From Pseudomonas marvdashtae (GTDB lineage: Bacteria > Pseudomonadota > Gammaproteobacteria > Pseudomonadales > Pseudomonadaceae), in NCBI RefSeq assembly GCF_014268655.2, contig NZ_JABWQX020000002.1, positions 186,001-250,000 of the forward strand: DNA of 64,000 nucleotides. Reading direction: 5' to 3'. This document shows positions 1 to 8,717 of this stretch, piece by piece. How positions within the stretch are numbered: the stretch's first letter is position 1; every line of letters begins with the position of its first letter. The position numbers were made by a program, and so were the translations under genes. The notes under the pieces were generated by a model, which was given only the letters and a program-made list of their open reading frames with translations, was not told the DNA's origin and searched no databases.

Positions 1-591
1 GACTTTGAAACCACCGGCATCACCCCGAGCAGCAGCTGCCGGGCCACGGAAATTGCCGTGGTCATGCTGGAGCAGGGGCGGATCGTCGACCGCTACCAGA
101 GCCTGATGAATGCCGGCGTCCGCGTCCCGGCGTTTATCGAGCAACTGACCGGCATCAGCAATGCCATGCTGCGTAGCGCACCGTCGGCCGAGCGGGTGAT
201 GAACGAGGTCAACGAGTTCGTCGGCACCACGCCGTTGCTGGCCCATAACGCCGCTTTCGACCAGAAGTTCTGGGACTTCGAACTCGGGCGGATAAAACGT
301 ACCCGTCTGCAGAATTTCGCCTGTTCATTGTTGCTGGCCCGGCGCTTGATGCCGGCGGCACCCAACCACAAGCTCGGCACGCTCAATGTCTTCGCCGGTT
401 TGCCCCACACCGGCCAGGCTCACCGGGCCATGGCCGACGCCGAAATGGCCGCCAACCTCACCGCGCACCTGGCTTTGGAACTGCGACACAAGCATGGGTT
501 GCGGGCGTTGTCCCATGATCTGCTATGCAGTCTGCAGAAAGTGCCAGCGGCGAAGATCAACGAGCATCTCAAGCGCCATCGCGGGTTCTGA
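1..591 (+). CDS. 3'-5' exonuclease, DnaQ/epsilon-like DEDDh family (5' end cut by window)
   Basis: The reading frame is open from base 1, so the true start lies before the window; 196 residues are visible. The first visible residues are DFETTG, the ExoI motif that supplies the Asp and Glu metal ligands. HNAAFD (Asp at visible residue 87) fits ExoII, and HRAMADAE (His 141, Asp 146) fits ExoIII with the histidine of the DEDDh class. Such proteins remove nucleotides from 3' ends of DNA or RNA using two metal ions. The length suits a stand-alone epsilon-like exonuclease rather than a polymerase domain. It could be a proofreading-type or oligonucleotide exonuclease; substrate cannot be told from the sequence. 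A REP-type repeat follows the stop. Confidence 0.85.
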   Translation, partial: DFETTGITPSSSCRATEIAVVMLEQGRIVDRYQSLMNAGVRVPAFIEQLTGISNAMLRSAPSAERVMNEVNEFVGTTPLLAHNAAFDQKFWDFELGRIKRTRLQNFACSLLLARRLMPAAPNHKLGTLNVFAGLPHTGQAHRAMADAEMAANLTAHLALELRHKHGLRALSHDLLCSLQKVPAAKINEHLKRHRGF

Positions 592-616
592 ACACACCTC
601 ATCACCCTTGATCGTC

Positions 617-700
617 GATCATTCCCACGCTCCGCGTGGGAATGCCTCATAGGACGCTCTGCGTCCGGTTTTTTAGGGACGCAGAGCGTGGGGACGATCA
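617..700. repeat. REP-like palindromic element, ATTCCCACGC family (copy 1)
   Basis: Two nested hairpins are visible: ATTCCCACGC/GCGTGGGAAT (621-643) and GGACGCTCTGCGTCC (652-666). A right half at 677-696 carries an inverted GACGCAGAGCGTGGGGACG. A close relative lies at 3118-3192. Both copies sit just after a stop codon, the usual location of extragenic palindromes in Pseudomonas, where they may stabilise mRNA or terminate transcription. Confidence 0.75.
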
Positions 701-814
701 ACATCTCCGGGTCTTGAAAAGTGTATGGCTCGGATAAACAGGTTTTGTAGCTTATTTTCTGCCTGTCGCCTTTCTAGAATGAACGGTTCTCATCGTCCTG
801 ACTTCGAGTTGAAC

Positions 815-1717
815 ATGCCTGGCCCACGTCGTTTTCCGTTGCCGTTGATCGCTGCCTTCTTCGCCTTGTACGTCATCTGGGGTTCGACCTACCTGGTGAT
901 TCGCATCGGCGTCGAGCATTGGCCGCCCTTGCTGCTGGCCGGGATTCGTTTCGTGATCGCCGGGTCGCTGATGTACGGATTCCTGCGTTGGCGTGGGGCG
1001 CCGGCACCGACCTGGGTGCAATGGAAAGCCGGGGCACTCATTGGCGTGCTGCTGCTGACGTTCGGCAACGGTGCGGTGAGTGTCGCCGAGCACATGGGCG
1101 TGGCGTCTGGGGTGGCGGCGTTGGCCGTGGCGACGGTGCCTTTGTTTACCTTGCTCTGCGGCTATTTCTGGGGCGCACGTAATACCCGTCTGGAATGGGC
1201 AGGGATTGTGTTGGGATTGATCGGCATCGCCATGCTCAACCTGGGTTCCAACTTGCAATCGAGCCCGTTGGGGGCGGCTTTGCTGGTCTTCGCGGCGGCT
1301 TCCTGGGCCTTTGGCTCGGTATTGAGCAGACACTTGCCGTTACCGGCCGGGGCGATGGCCAGTGCCGTGGAAATGCTGGTCGCCGGCGTGGTGCTGTTGA
1401 TCGCCAGCTTCGCCAGCGGCGAGCACCTGGATCACATGCCGCCGCTGGAAGGCTGGTTCGCGCTGGTCTATCTGATCGGTTTCGGCTCGATCATCGCCTT
1501 CAACGCCTACATGTACCTGCTCAAGCACGTGCGTCCGGCAGCGGCCACCAGCTATGCCTACGTCAACCCGGCGGTGGCGGTGTTGCTGGGGATCGTCTTC
1601 GCCGGAGAAACCATCGGCGTCGAGGAGGCCTTGGCGATGCTGGTGATCATCAGCGCCGTGGTGTTGATCGGCTTGCCGCAGTGGCGCAAGCCCAAGCCTG
1701 CACCGGCCGAATCCTGA
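815..1717 (+). CDS. yedA: EamA/DMT-family exporter, YedA-like
   Basis: This is an inner-membrane protein of the drug/metabolite transporter superfamily, about 300 residues with around ten hydrophobic segments in two EamA repeats. The first segment carries the IWGSTYLVIRIGVEHWPP stretch typical of YedA-like proteins, and the second repeat contains NAYMYLLKHVRPAAATSYAYVNP. The frame extends upstream to an ATG at 725, but those 30 residues are not hydrophobic and look unlike the family, so I chose ATG 815 (MPGPRRF). Family members export small metabolites or amino acids; the substrate is unknown. It stands alone, 58 bases before rhlE, and is probably transcribed separately or read into rhlE. Confidence 0.82.
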   Translation: MPGPRRFPLPLIAAFFALYVIWGSTYLVIRIGVEHWPPLLLAGIRFVIAGSLMYGFLRWRGAPAPTWVQWKAGALIGVLLLTFGNGAVSVAEHMGVASGVAALAVATVPLFTLLCGYFWGARNTRLEWAGIVLGLIGIAMLNLGSNLQSSPLGAALLVFAAASWAFGSVLSRHLPLPAGAMASAVEMLVAGVVLLIASFASGEHLDHMPPLEGWFALVYLIGFGSIIAFNAYMYLLKHVRPAAATSYAYVNPAVAVLLGIVFAGETIGVEEALAMLVIISAVVLIGLPQWRKPKPAPAES

Positions 1718-1775
1718 TTTAGGGTAAACTGCCGCGCATTGCACACCTTGCGCTGATTTTTCCTACGGTATCTCC

Positions 1776-3113
1776 ATGACTTTCGCCACCCTTGGCCTGA
1801 TCGAACCCCTGCTGCGCGCCCTCGAGACGCTCGGCTACCAGACGCCGACGCCGGTCCAGGCCGAAGCCATGCCGGCGGTGCTCGCTGGTCGCGACCTGAT
1901 GGCCGCGGCCCAGACCGGCACCGGCAAGACCGCCGGTTTCGCCGTGCCGCTGTTGCAGCTGTTGGCCACCGAAGGGCCAAAGGTCACGGCCAATTCAGTA
2001 CGGGCGCTGATCCTGGTGCCGACCCGCGAGCTGGCCGAGCAGGTTCATGAAAGCGTGCGCCAGTATGCGCAGAACCTGCCGCTGAGCACCTACGCCGTGT
2101 ACGGTGGCGTCAGCATCAACCCACAGATGATGAAGTTGCGCAAAGGTGTCGACCTGCTGGTTGCCACGCCAGGGCGCTTGCTCGATCTGTTTCGCCAGAA
2201 CGCACTGAAGTTCAACCAGTTGCAGACCCTGGTGCTGGACGAAGCCGACCGCATGCTCGACCTGGGTTTCTCCGAAGAGTTGGCAAACATCTACAAGGCA
2301 CTGCCGAAGAAGCGCCAGACGCTGCTGTTCTCGGCGACGTTTTCCGACGCGATCCGCCTGCTGGCCGGGCAGATGCTCAACGACCCGCTGAGCATCGAAG
2401 TGAGCCCGCGCAACGTGGCGGCAAACACGGTCAAGCAGTGGGTGGTGACGGTCGACAAGAAACGCAAGCCGGAACTGTTCGTCCACCTGATGCGCAAGCA
2501 CAAGTGGAAGCAAGTACTGGTGTTCGCCAAGACCCGCAACGGCGTCGATGCGTTGGTGGAAAAACTCCAAGGGCTGGGCGTCAACGCCGATGGCATCCAT
2601 GGCGACAAACCCCAGGCCACCCGCCAACGTGCGCTGGACCGCTTCAAGGCAAGCGAAGTGCAAATCCTGGTGGCGACCGACGTTGCCGCACGCGGGCTGG
2701 ATATCGAGGATTTGCCGCTGGTGGTGAACTTCGATTTGCCAATCGTTGCCGAGGACTACATCCACCGCATTGGTCGCACGGGACGGGCGGGCGCCACCGG
2801 GCAGGCGATTTCCCTGGTCTGCGCCGATGAAGTGAACCTGCTGTCAGCCATCGAAACCCTGACCCGTCAGACATTGCCCCGGCAGATGGAACACGACTTC
2901 GAGCCTGAACACCGCGTGCCGGACACCGATGCCAGCGGCCAGGTTGTGAAGAAACCGAAAAAGCCGAAGAAACCGAAAACCCAAGGCAGCGGCAGCAAGC
3001 GCAACCTGGGCAAGTGGGTGGACAGTGGCGACGCGGGACCGGTCGAACCTTCGGTGAAGCCTGTGCGAAAAGTGCCGGTGTTCAATACTGGGCCGCGTAA
3101 GAAGAAACCCTGA
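1776..3113 (+). CDS. rhlE: DEAD-box ATP-dependent RNA helicase RhlE
   Basis: This helicase unwinds short RNA duplexes using ATP and acts in the cytoplasm in ribosome assembly and RNA turnover. All core motifs are visible: the Q motif near 20-28, Walker A AQTGTGKT at 45-52, PTREL, DEAD at 155-158, SAT near 185 and HRIGRTGR near 330. After about residue 370 the protein becomes a low-complexity basic tail with KKPKKPKKPK, which is typical of RhlE proteins and helps bind RNA. The length of 445 residues suits RhlE. Pseudomonas genomes carry more than one RhlE paralogue, and I cannot say which one this is. Confidence 0.92.
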   Translation: MTFATLGLIEPLLRALETLGYQTPTPVQAEAMPAVLAGRDLMAAAQTGTGKTAGFAVPLLQLLATEGPKVTANSVRALILVPTRELAEQVHESVRQYAQNLPLSTYAVYGGVSINPQMMKLRKGVDLLVATPGRLLDLFRQNALKFNQLQTLVLDEADRMLDLGFSEELANIYKALPKKRQTLLFSATFSDAIRLLAGQMLNDPLSIEVSPRNVAANTVKQWVVTVDKKRKPELFVHLMRKHKWKQVLVFAKTRNGVDALVEKLQGLGVNADGIHGDKPQATRQRALDRFKASEVQILVATDVAARGLDIEDLPLVVNFDLPIVAEDYIHRIGRTGRAGATGQAISLVCADEVNLLSAIETLTRQTLPRQMEHDFEPEHRVPDTDASGQVVKKPKKPKKPKTQGSGSKRNLGKWVDSGDAGPVEPSVKPVRKVPVFNTGPRKKKP

Positions 3114-3117
3114 CGCT

Positions 3118-3192
3118 GATCATTCCCACGCTCCGCGTGGGAATGCAGCCCGGGACGCTCTGCGTCCCAAAAGCCGAACGCGGGAACGATCA
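3118..3192. repeat. REP-like palindromic element, ATTCCCACGC family (copy 2)
   Basis: It repeats the layout of the element at 617-700: ATTCCCACGC/GCGTGGGAAT (3122-3144) followed by GGGACGCTCTGCGTCCC (3152-3168). It fills the space between the convergent genes rhlE and the flavoprotein gene. Its last bases overlap the flavoprotein stop codon (TCA at 3190-3192 on the plus strand). It may serve as a shared terminator. Confidence 0.75.
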
Positions 3193-4425
3193 CTGCCTCA
3201 GGAATTCCACCATCCCCAATCCCGCCGCCCGGCCACTGGCAAAGCACGCTGTGAGCAAATAACCCCCGGTCGGCGCTTCCCAATCGAGCATTTCCCCCGC
3301 GCAGAAAACCCCGGGAAGTTGCCTGAGCATCAGCCGCTCATCCAAGGCTTCGAAGGTCACGCCTCCGGCGCTGCTGATGGCTTCGTCCAGCGGGCGGGTT
3401 TTCACCAGGGTAACGGGCAAGGCCTTGATCGCCTGGGCCAGCCGCGCCATGTCGGTGAAACAATCGGCCGACGTGAGTTCTCGCAACAACGCCGCTTTGA
3501 CCCCATCGATCCCCAGCTGGCCGTGCAAGTGCTTGGCCATCGAGCGTGAGCCGCGCGGTTTGCCCAGCGCTTGAAGAATTTTGTCCACAGGCCTGCCAGG
3601 CAGCAGATCCAGATGAACAGTGGCCTGTCCATGCTGGTTGATAGCCTCCCGAATCCGCGCCGACAGTGCATAGATCAGACTGCCTTCCAGGCCGGTGGCG
3701 GTGATGACGCATTCGCCGAGGCGCGGCACGTCGTCGTTGAGACCAATGGCGATGTTCTTGAGCGGGGCGCCGGCGTATTTGCCGATCAGAAGATCGCTCC
3801 AGGCCGGCACGTCGAATCCGCAGTTGCTCGGCTGCAAGGCCGCCAGGGCAATACCGCGCTGTTCCAGCGGCAGCATCCAGGCACCGTCGGATCCCAGGCG
3901 TGACCAGCTGCCGCCGCCCAATGCCAGCAACGTTGCGTTGGGCCGCAGCGACTTTTCACCGTCTGGACTGGCGATACGCAGGCTGCCGTCGGTGTTCCAA
4001 CCGAGCCAGCGATGGCGCGTGTGGATCGCCACGCCGGCATCGCGCAAGCGTTTGAGCCAGGCGCGCAAGAGCGGCGCGGCTTTCATGTCCGTAGGGAATA
4101 CCCGCCCCGAGCTGCCGACAAAGGTCTCGATGCCGAGGCCGTGAATCCATGTGCACAACTCATCCGCCCCGAACGCCCTCAACAGCGGGGCGACGTTCGG
4201 CGCGCGCTCGCCGTAGCGGGACAGGAACGCCGGGAACGCTTCCGAGTGGGTAATGTTCATCCCGCCGACACCGGCCAGCAAAAACTTCCTACCCACGGAC
4301 GGCATGCCGTCGTACAGGTCGACCTGGATGCCGGCCTGGCTCAACACCTCGGCCGCCATCAGACCGGCGGGGCCACCGCCGATGATGGCGACGTTGGGAG
4401 AAGAAGCTTGGGCAGTCGAGGTCAT
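3190..4425 (-). CDS. HI0933/YhiN-family flavoprotein (BaiN-type NAD(P)/FAD oxidoreductase)
   Basis: The N-terminus holds a Rossmann dinucleotide-binding fold with GGGPAG at residues 16-21, followed by VDLYDGMPSVGRKFLLAGVGG, a signature of the HI0933 family. The C-terminus holds GVFCAGEMLDWEAPTGGYLL, which usually completes the FAD site. The length of 411 residues matches the family. These cytoplasmic flavoproteins have no firmly assigned physiological substrate; annotations such as aminoacetone oxidase are tentative. An in-frame ATG at 4488 would add 21 residues rich in charged and Cys residues, so ATG 4425, just before the Rossmann fold, is preferred. The gene converges on rhlE. Confidence 0.85.
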   Translation of the reverse strand: MTSTAQASSPNVAIIGGGPAGLMAAEVLSQAGIQVDLYDGMPSVGRKFLLAGVGGMNITHSEAFPAFLSRYGERAPNVAPLLRAFGADELCTWIHGLGIETFVGSSGRVFPTDMKAAPLLRAWLKRLRDAGVAIHTRHRWLGWNTDGSLRIASPDGEKSLRPNATLLALGGGSWSRLGSDGAWMLPLEQRGIALAALQPSNCGFDVPAWSDLLIGKYAGAPLKNIAIGLNDDVPRLGECVITATGLEGSLIYALSARIREAINQHGQATVHLDLLPGRPVDKILQALGKPRGSRSMAKHLHGQLGIDGVKAALLRELTSADCFTDMARLAQAIKALPVTLVKTRPLDEAISSAGGVTFEALDERLMLRQLPGVFCAGEMLDWEAPTGGYLLTACFASGRAAGLGMVEFLRQ

Positions 4426-4611
4426 GATTTGAACTTTGGGGCTGGAATAGGCGCAGCATTCTAGCAGCACCGGTTCTTCCGGGAGCATCGGAGCTTGGGT
4501 TGATCAAAAAACAACCAGTCCGGCGCGGACTAGAGGCAACACAGGCTGTAAGCCGTTTCGCTCAGGTTATCCACAGGCCATTCCACAGCCATTGTGGGTA
4601 AAGCGCAGGTT

Positions 4612-5532
4612 TCAGTGACAGCCTGATGACACCCAGACCTTTTGTGCGCTGTGGTGCAAGATCCCGTGACGGCGGGCCAAGGCTTTGCGGTCCTTGCTGT
4701 AGCCACCGCCGATCACGCCGACTACCGGGATGTCCCGCCCCAGGCAATGGCGCATCACGCTTTCATCGCGGGCAGCGAGGCCTTCGTCGGTCAACTTCAG
4801 GTAACCGAGGGCATCGTCCTTGTGAACGTCGACCCCGGCGTCATACAGCACCAGGTCCGGCTGGTAGAGCGGCAGCAGGTAGTTGAGGGCGTCATCGACG
4901 ACGCGCAGGTACGCGTCGTCACCCATGCCCATCGGCAGGGGAATGTCCCAATCGCTATGCGCCTTGCGTGCAGGAAAATTCTTTTCGCAGTGCAAGGAAA
5001 CTGTCACGGCGTCCGGGGTGTCATGGAGTATTCGAGCCGTACCGTCGCCCTGATGCACATCACAATCGAAAATCAACACCCGCGAGACCCGGCCACTGGC
5101 CAGGAAGTAGCGGCTGATCACCGCCAGGTCGTTGAAGATGCAAAAGCCCGCCGGGTGGTCGTAGTGGGCGTGATGCGTACCGCCGGCCAGGTGACAGGCC
5201 AGCCCATGCTCAAGCGCTTGCTCGGCGGCGAGCAGTGAACCGCCGACGGCGCGCACCGTTCGCCGGGCCAAGGCTTCGCTCCAGGGCAGGCCAAGGCGCC
5301 GTTGGTCTTCGCGGGACAACTCGCCGCCCATATAGCGTTCGATATAAGCGCGATCGTGGGCCAGGGCGAGAATCTCCGGCGGGCACAGCGCCGGACGCAA
5401 CAGGTCCGCGTCCCGGGTCAGGCCGCTGTCCACCAAGTGGTCGCGCAGCAGGCGAAACTTGTCCATGGGGAAACGGTGCTCCGGGGGAAATTCGGGGCTG
5501 TAGTCTTCGTGGTAGATCAGCGGCAGCGGCAT
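4612..5532 (-). CDS. Histone deacetylase-like amidohydrolase
   Basis: This 306-residue protein belongs to the arginase/deacetylase fold family. The catalytic His pair is at 120-121 in GGTHHAHYDHPAGFC. The zinc ligands are Asp158 and His160 in DCDVHQGDG and Asp235 in YDAGVDVHKDD. The transition-state tyrosine is Tyr278 in GGGY. All catalytic elements are present, so it should be active. Bacterial members deacetylate acetyl-polyamines, acetoin-related or acylated substrates; which one applies is unknown. The frame stays open far upstream (to 7131), but that part is antisense to other genes, so ATG 5532 (MPLPLIYHED) is the start. It is divergent from the GNAT gene at 5605. Confidence 0.88.
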   Translation of the reverse strand: MPLPLIYHEDYSPEFPPEHRFPMDKFRLLRDHLVDSGLTRDADLLRPALCPPEILALAHDRAYIERYMGGELSREDQRRLGLPWSEALARRTVRAVGGSLLAAEQALEHGLACHLAGGTHHAHYDHPAGFCIFNDLAVISRYFLASGRVSRVLIFDCDVHQGDGTARILHDTPDAVTVSLHCEKNFPARKAHSDWDIPLPMGMGDDAYLRVVDDALNYLLPLYQPDLVLYDAGVDVHKDDALGYLKLTDEGLAARDESVMRHCLGRDIPVVGVIGGGYSKDRKALARRHGILHHSAQKVWVSSGCH

Positions 5533-5604
5533 GGTGTTTTCAGTGGCGATCGAGTGACGGATCCTACCAGCGATGTAAACTCTGGGCATGGAAAGGGAGT
5601 GAAA

Positions 5605-6174
5605 ATGGAGCCGATACTGGAACTGGAAAGCGCACGGCTGATACTGCGACAGTGGAGCGACAATGATTTGCCGGCGTTTGCGGCGATGTCTGCCGATCCC
5701 CAAGTGATGCGTTATTTTCCGGCACCGTTGAGCCGCCTGGAAAGCGCCGCGCTGATCGGCCGGGTGCGCGGGCATTTCGCCGAGCACGGTTTTGGCTTGT
5801 GGGCGCTGGAGCGCAAGGACACCGGTGCCTTCATTGGCTTCACCGGGTTGGGCGTGGTCGGGTTCGACGCGCATTTCACCCCCGCGGTCCAGATCGGCTG
5901 GCGCCTGGCCCGGGAGCACTGGGGCCTGGGTTATGCCAGCGAGGCCGCGTGGACCGCGTTGCGCTGCGCGTTCGACCGCCTGGGGCTGGAGGAAGTCGTG
6001 GCGTTCACCGCTGTGGATAACTTGCCGTCGCAAAAAGTCATGCAGGCCATTGGCATGCTGCACGACCCGGCGGATGACTTCGAGCATCCAAAGCTCGCGG
6101 TCGGCCATCCATTGCGTCACCATGTGCTCTACCGAATCAACCGCGAGCAGTGGCTGCAGACCCTGCACGGTTAG
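5605..6174 (+). CDS. GNAT N-acetyltransferase, RimJ/RimL type
   Basis: A 189-residue single-domain acetyltransferase. It opens with LELESARLILRQWSDNDLPAF, the usual beta1-alpha1 pattern of Acetyltransf_3 proteins. Acetyl-CoA binding is suggested by the REHWGLGYASEA segment (an R/Q-x-x-G-x-G/A-like loop), and NLPSQKVMQAIGM resembles the conserved N-x-x-S-x-x-x-x-x-x-x-G-M region. Members acetylate protein N-termini, amino groups of antibiotics or small amines; the target here is unknown. I chose ATG 5605, after the GGGAG at 5594-5598, over in-frame starts further upstream that overlap the HDAC-like gene. Confidence 0.85.
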   Translation: MEPILELESARLILRQWSDNDLPAFAAMSADPQVMRYFPAPLSRLESAALIGRVRGHFAEHGFGLWALERKDTGAFIGFTGLGVVGFDAHFTPAVQIGWRLAREHWGLGYASEAAWTALRCAFDRLGLEEVVAFTAVDNLPSQKVMQAIGMLHDPADDFEHPKLAVGHPLRHHVLYRINREQWLQTLHG

Positions 6175-6279
6175 CCGACACGGACGTCTACAATGCCCGC
6201 CACAATGGCCCGGGCCAATCATCGATCCGCCGCCGCAGCGCCGCCTGCGCGGTTTTGTGCTGTTGTGAGGAAAGTCTGA

Positions 6280-7149
6280 ATGAGCCACGTGTTGGAAGAT
6301 CTGGTCGACCTGCTGACCCTGGAACCGATCGAGGAGAACCTGTTTCGCGGTCGCAGCCAGGACTTGGGGTTCCGCCAGTTGTTCGGCGGCCAGGTGTTGG
6401 GCCAGTCGTTGTCGGCGGCGAGCCAGACCGTGGAAGAGGCGCGCCATGTGCACTCGATGCACGGTTACTTCCTGCGCCCGGGCGATGCGGCGTTGCCGGT
6501 GGTCTATCAAGTCGATCGCGTGCGTGACGGCGGCAGCTTCAGCACCCGTCGGGTCACGGCGATCCAGAAGGGCAACCCGATCTTCACCTGCAGCGCCTCG
6601 TTCCAGTACGACGAGCAAGGCTTTGAACATCAAAGCACCATGCCGCAAGTCGTCGGGCCGGAGAACTTGCCCTCGGAGCTTGAGCTGACCCAGCAGCGGG
6701 CGCACCTGTTGCCCGAGCACATGCGTGAAAAACTGCTGTGCCCCAAGCCGATCGAGGTGCGCCCGGTCACGGAAAAAGATCCTTACAACCCGCAGCCGGC
6801 CGATCCGGTCAAATACGTGTGGTTTCGTGCCGACGGCGCCCTGGCGGATTCGCCGGCGCTGCATAAATACCTGCTGGCCTACGCGTCGGATTTCGGCCTG
6901 TTGACCACCTCGATGCTGCCACACGGCAAATCGGTCTGGCAGAAAGACATGCAAGTCGCCAGCCTCGATCACGCGTTGTGGTTCCATGCCGACCTGCGCG
7001 CCGATGACTGGCTGCTCTACGCCATGGACAGCCCATGGGCCGGCAATTCCCGTGGATTCTCTCGGGGCAGCGTGTTCAATCGCGCCGGGCAATTGGTGGC
7101 TTCGGTGACCCAGGAAGGCTTGATCCGCCATCGCAAGGATTGGGCATGA
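6280..7149 (+). CDS. tesB: Acyl-CoA thioesterase II
   Basis: TesB hydrolyses medium- and long-chain acyl-CoA to free fatty acid and CoA in the cytoplasm. The 289-residue length and double hot-dog organisation fit. The N-terminal repeat contains RSQDLGFRQLFGGQVLGQSL; the C-terminal repeat contains LDHALWFH with the catalytic Asp, GNSRGFSRGS with the Ser/Thr position and VASVTQEG with the Gln of the D-T-Q triad. The upstream GAGGAAAG at 6267-6274 is a good ribosome binding site for ATG 6280. Its stop overlaps the start of the HAD phosphatase gene by four bases (ATGA at 7146-7149), so the two are translationally coupled. Confidence 0.92.
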   Translation: MSHVLEDLVDLLTLEPIEENLFRGRSQDLGFRQLFGGQVLGQSLSAASQTVEEARHVHSMHGYFLRPGDAALPVVYQVDRVRDGGSFSTRRVTAIQKGNPIFTCSASFQYDEQGFEHQSTMPQVVGPENLPSELELTQQRAHLLPEHMREKLLCPKPIEVRPVTEKDPYNPQPADPVKYVWFRADGALADSPALHKYLLAYASDFGLLTTSMLPHGKSVWQKDMQVASLDHALWFHADLRADDWLLYAMDSPWAGNSRGFSRGSVFNRAGQLVASVTQEGLIRHRKDWA

Positions 7150-7736
7150 GCCTGTCCGATGTGCGGCATTGGGTGTTCGACATGGACGGCACGCTGACCA
7201 TCGCCGTGCATGATTTCGCCGCGATCCGCGTGGCCCTGGCGATCCCGGCCGAAGACGACATCCTCACGCATCTGGCGGCATTGCCGGCAGAGGAAGCGGC
7301 GGCCAAGCATGCCTGGCTGCTGGAACATGAGCGGGACCTGGCCCTGGGGTCCAAGCCAGCGCCCGGTGCGGTCGAGTTGGTGCGCGAGTTGGCCGGGCGT
7401 GGTTATCGCCTGGGCATCCTGACCCGCAACGCCCGCGAGCTGGCCCACGTCACCCTTGAGGCCATCGGCCTGGCGGATTGTTTTGCCGTGGAGGACGTGC
7501 TGGGTCGCGACGAAGCGCCGCCCAAGCCTCATCCCGGTGGCCTGTTGAAACTGGCCGAAGCCTGGAGCGTGGCGCCGGAGACGATGGTCATGGTCGGCGA
7601 CTATCGTTTCGATCTGGACTGCGGCCGTGCGGCGGGTGCGCGGACGGTGCTGGTCAATCTGCCAGACAACCCGTGGCCCGAACTGACGGACTGGCATGCG
7701 CGCGATTGTGGGGAACTGCGACGGATGCTCGCTTGA
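7146..7736 (+). CDS. HAD-superfamily hydrolase, phosphatase-like
   Basis: A 196-residue HAD protein with motif I FDMDGTL (Asp12 nucleophile and Asp14), motif II LTRNA, a lysine in APPKPHP as motif III, and motif IV VGDYRFDLDCGRAAG. This is the pattern of small phosphoglycolate-phosphatase-like enzymes that dephosphorylate metabolites. The substrate is unknown. The ATG at 7146 overlaps the tesB stop as ATGA, which fixes the start and places it in an operon with tesB. Confidence 0.87.
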   Translation: MSLSDVRHWVFDMDGTLTIAVHDFAAIRVALAIPAEDDILTHLAALPAEEAAAKHAWLLEHERDLALGSKPAPGAVELVRELAGRGYRLGILTRNARELAHVTLEAIGLADCFAVEDVLGRDEAPPKPHPGGLLKLAEAWSVAPETMVMVGDYRFDLDCGRAAGARTVLVNLPDNPWPELTDWHARDCGELRRMLA

Positions 7737-7772
7737 AGGGCGGATCTTTCTCGCGGGCAGATTCGCGAGGGT

Positions 7773-8717
7773 TCACTGACCAAACAATGCCTTCAGCCCC
7801 TCGGGTGAATTGAACATTCCATTCCCATCGTGGCCGACGCCGGGCACTTCGACGAGCCGCTGGTTCAATCCTTGCGGATGACGCCGGCTCAGGTAGTCGA
7901 AAAAGAACTTGCCACGCAGCAGTCGATACGCACCCTGGGTTTGAGCTTCACAGCCTTTGTCCAGCGCCGGGTGTTGCGGGTCGATGTCCTGTTGCCCCAG
8001 CAGATAGACAATGTCGCGCTTGATGTAACGGTCTTCAACCTGGGCCGCCGTCTGGCCGCTCGCATAGGCCGGCAGGTTTTCCAGGCCATATTTCCAACGG
8101 TTGAAGGTCGGGCAACTGGCAGGGTCGAACGCCATCGGGCGCTGCGCATCGAGGTAGGCGTAGGACGATGGGTTGGCGACGACAAAGCGTGGCGCAATAC
8201 GGGATGGGCCATGGGCGAGCAGGGCATAACGCTGCACCACTTGGGCGCCGCCGGAATGACCGGCGATGACGATGTCCTTCACTTCGGGGAACTGTTGCCG
8301 GTCGCTGACCCGCGCGACGATGTCGTCCAGCACCTGGAATGAGCTGACCGGATCCGGCCCCGTGGATTGGCCTCCCGCCATCCACTCATTGCCCTGCCAG
8401 CGCAGGATGTCGGCAGGCAATTGATGGCGCGCCACATCGTGTTCGTTGAGAAACTGCGGGGCGATGATCAAGGTCGTCATCGATTGACCGGCCTGCGCGG
8501 CGGCTTTTTCAGCGCTGTGCAAGTAAGTGTCGGCATTGCGCAGCCGACCATGGAGGATGATCAGCACCCGTTGGATCGAAGAAGGCGGCGGGCTCACGGC
8601 GACGGCCATCGCGCCGCCCTTGAATTGCAGCCGTCCCTGGGCGATGGCGTTTACACCGTGTTCGTCTGCCTGTGCCACGCAGCACAGCATCAACCCGAGC
8701 AACGCCGCCCACCTCAT
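7773..8717 (-). CDS. Exported alpha/beta-hydrolase
   Basis: The protein has a cleavable signal peptide (MRWAALLGLMLCCVAQA, cut near residue 17) and an alpha/beta-hydrolase body. The nucleophile elbow is GHSGG with Ser155, and a likely catalytic His is His296 in VPGVGHDGNGM; ILHGRLR near 54-60 looks like the oxyanion-hole loop. It should act in the periplasm or outside as an esterase or lipase-like enzyme of unknown substrate. An ATG at 8747 would add ten residues before the signal peptide. I prefer ATG 8717, because it shares its A with the TAA stop of the upstream metallopeptidase gene (TAATG), implying re-initiation and an operon. Confidence 0.82.
   Translation of the reverse strand: MRWAALLGLMLCCVAQADEHGVNAIAQGRLQFKGGAMAVAVSPPPSSIQRVLIILHGRLRNADTYLHSAEKAAAQAGQSMTTLIIAPQFLNEHDVARHQLPADILRWQGNEWMAGGQSTGPDPVSSFQVLDDIVARVSDRQQFPEVKDIVIAGHSGGAQVVQRYALLAHGPSRIAPRFVVANPSSYAYLDAQRPMAFDPASCPTFNRWKYGLENLPAYASGQTAAQVEDRYIKRDIVYLLGQQDIDPQHPALDKGCEAQTQGAYRLLRGKFFFDYLSRRHPQGLNQRLVEVPGVGHDGNGMFNSPEGLKALFGQ

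Noticed and set aside
4567..4575. Perfect DnaA box TTATCCACA
   Set aside because: It is a single box with no cluster and no dnaA, parA or gidA neighbours, so it is not evidence of an origin.
4612..7131. Very long open frame on the minus strand (839 codons)
   Set aside because: Only 4612-5532 (HDAC-like) is real; the rest is antisense to the GNAT and tesB genes and reflects high GC content.
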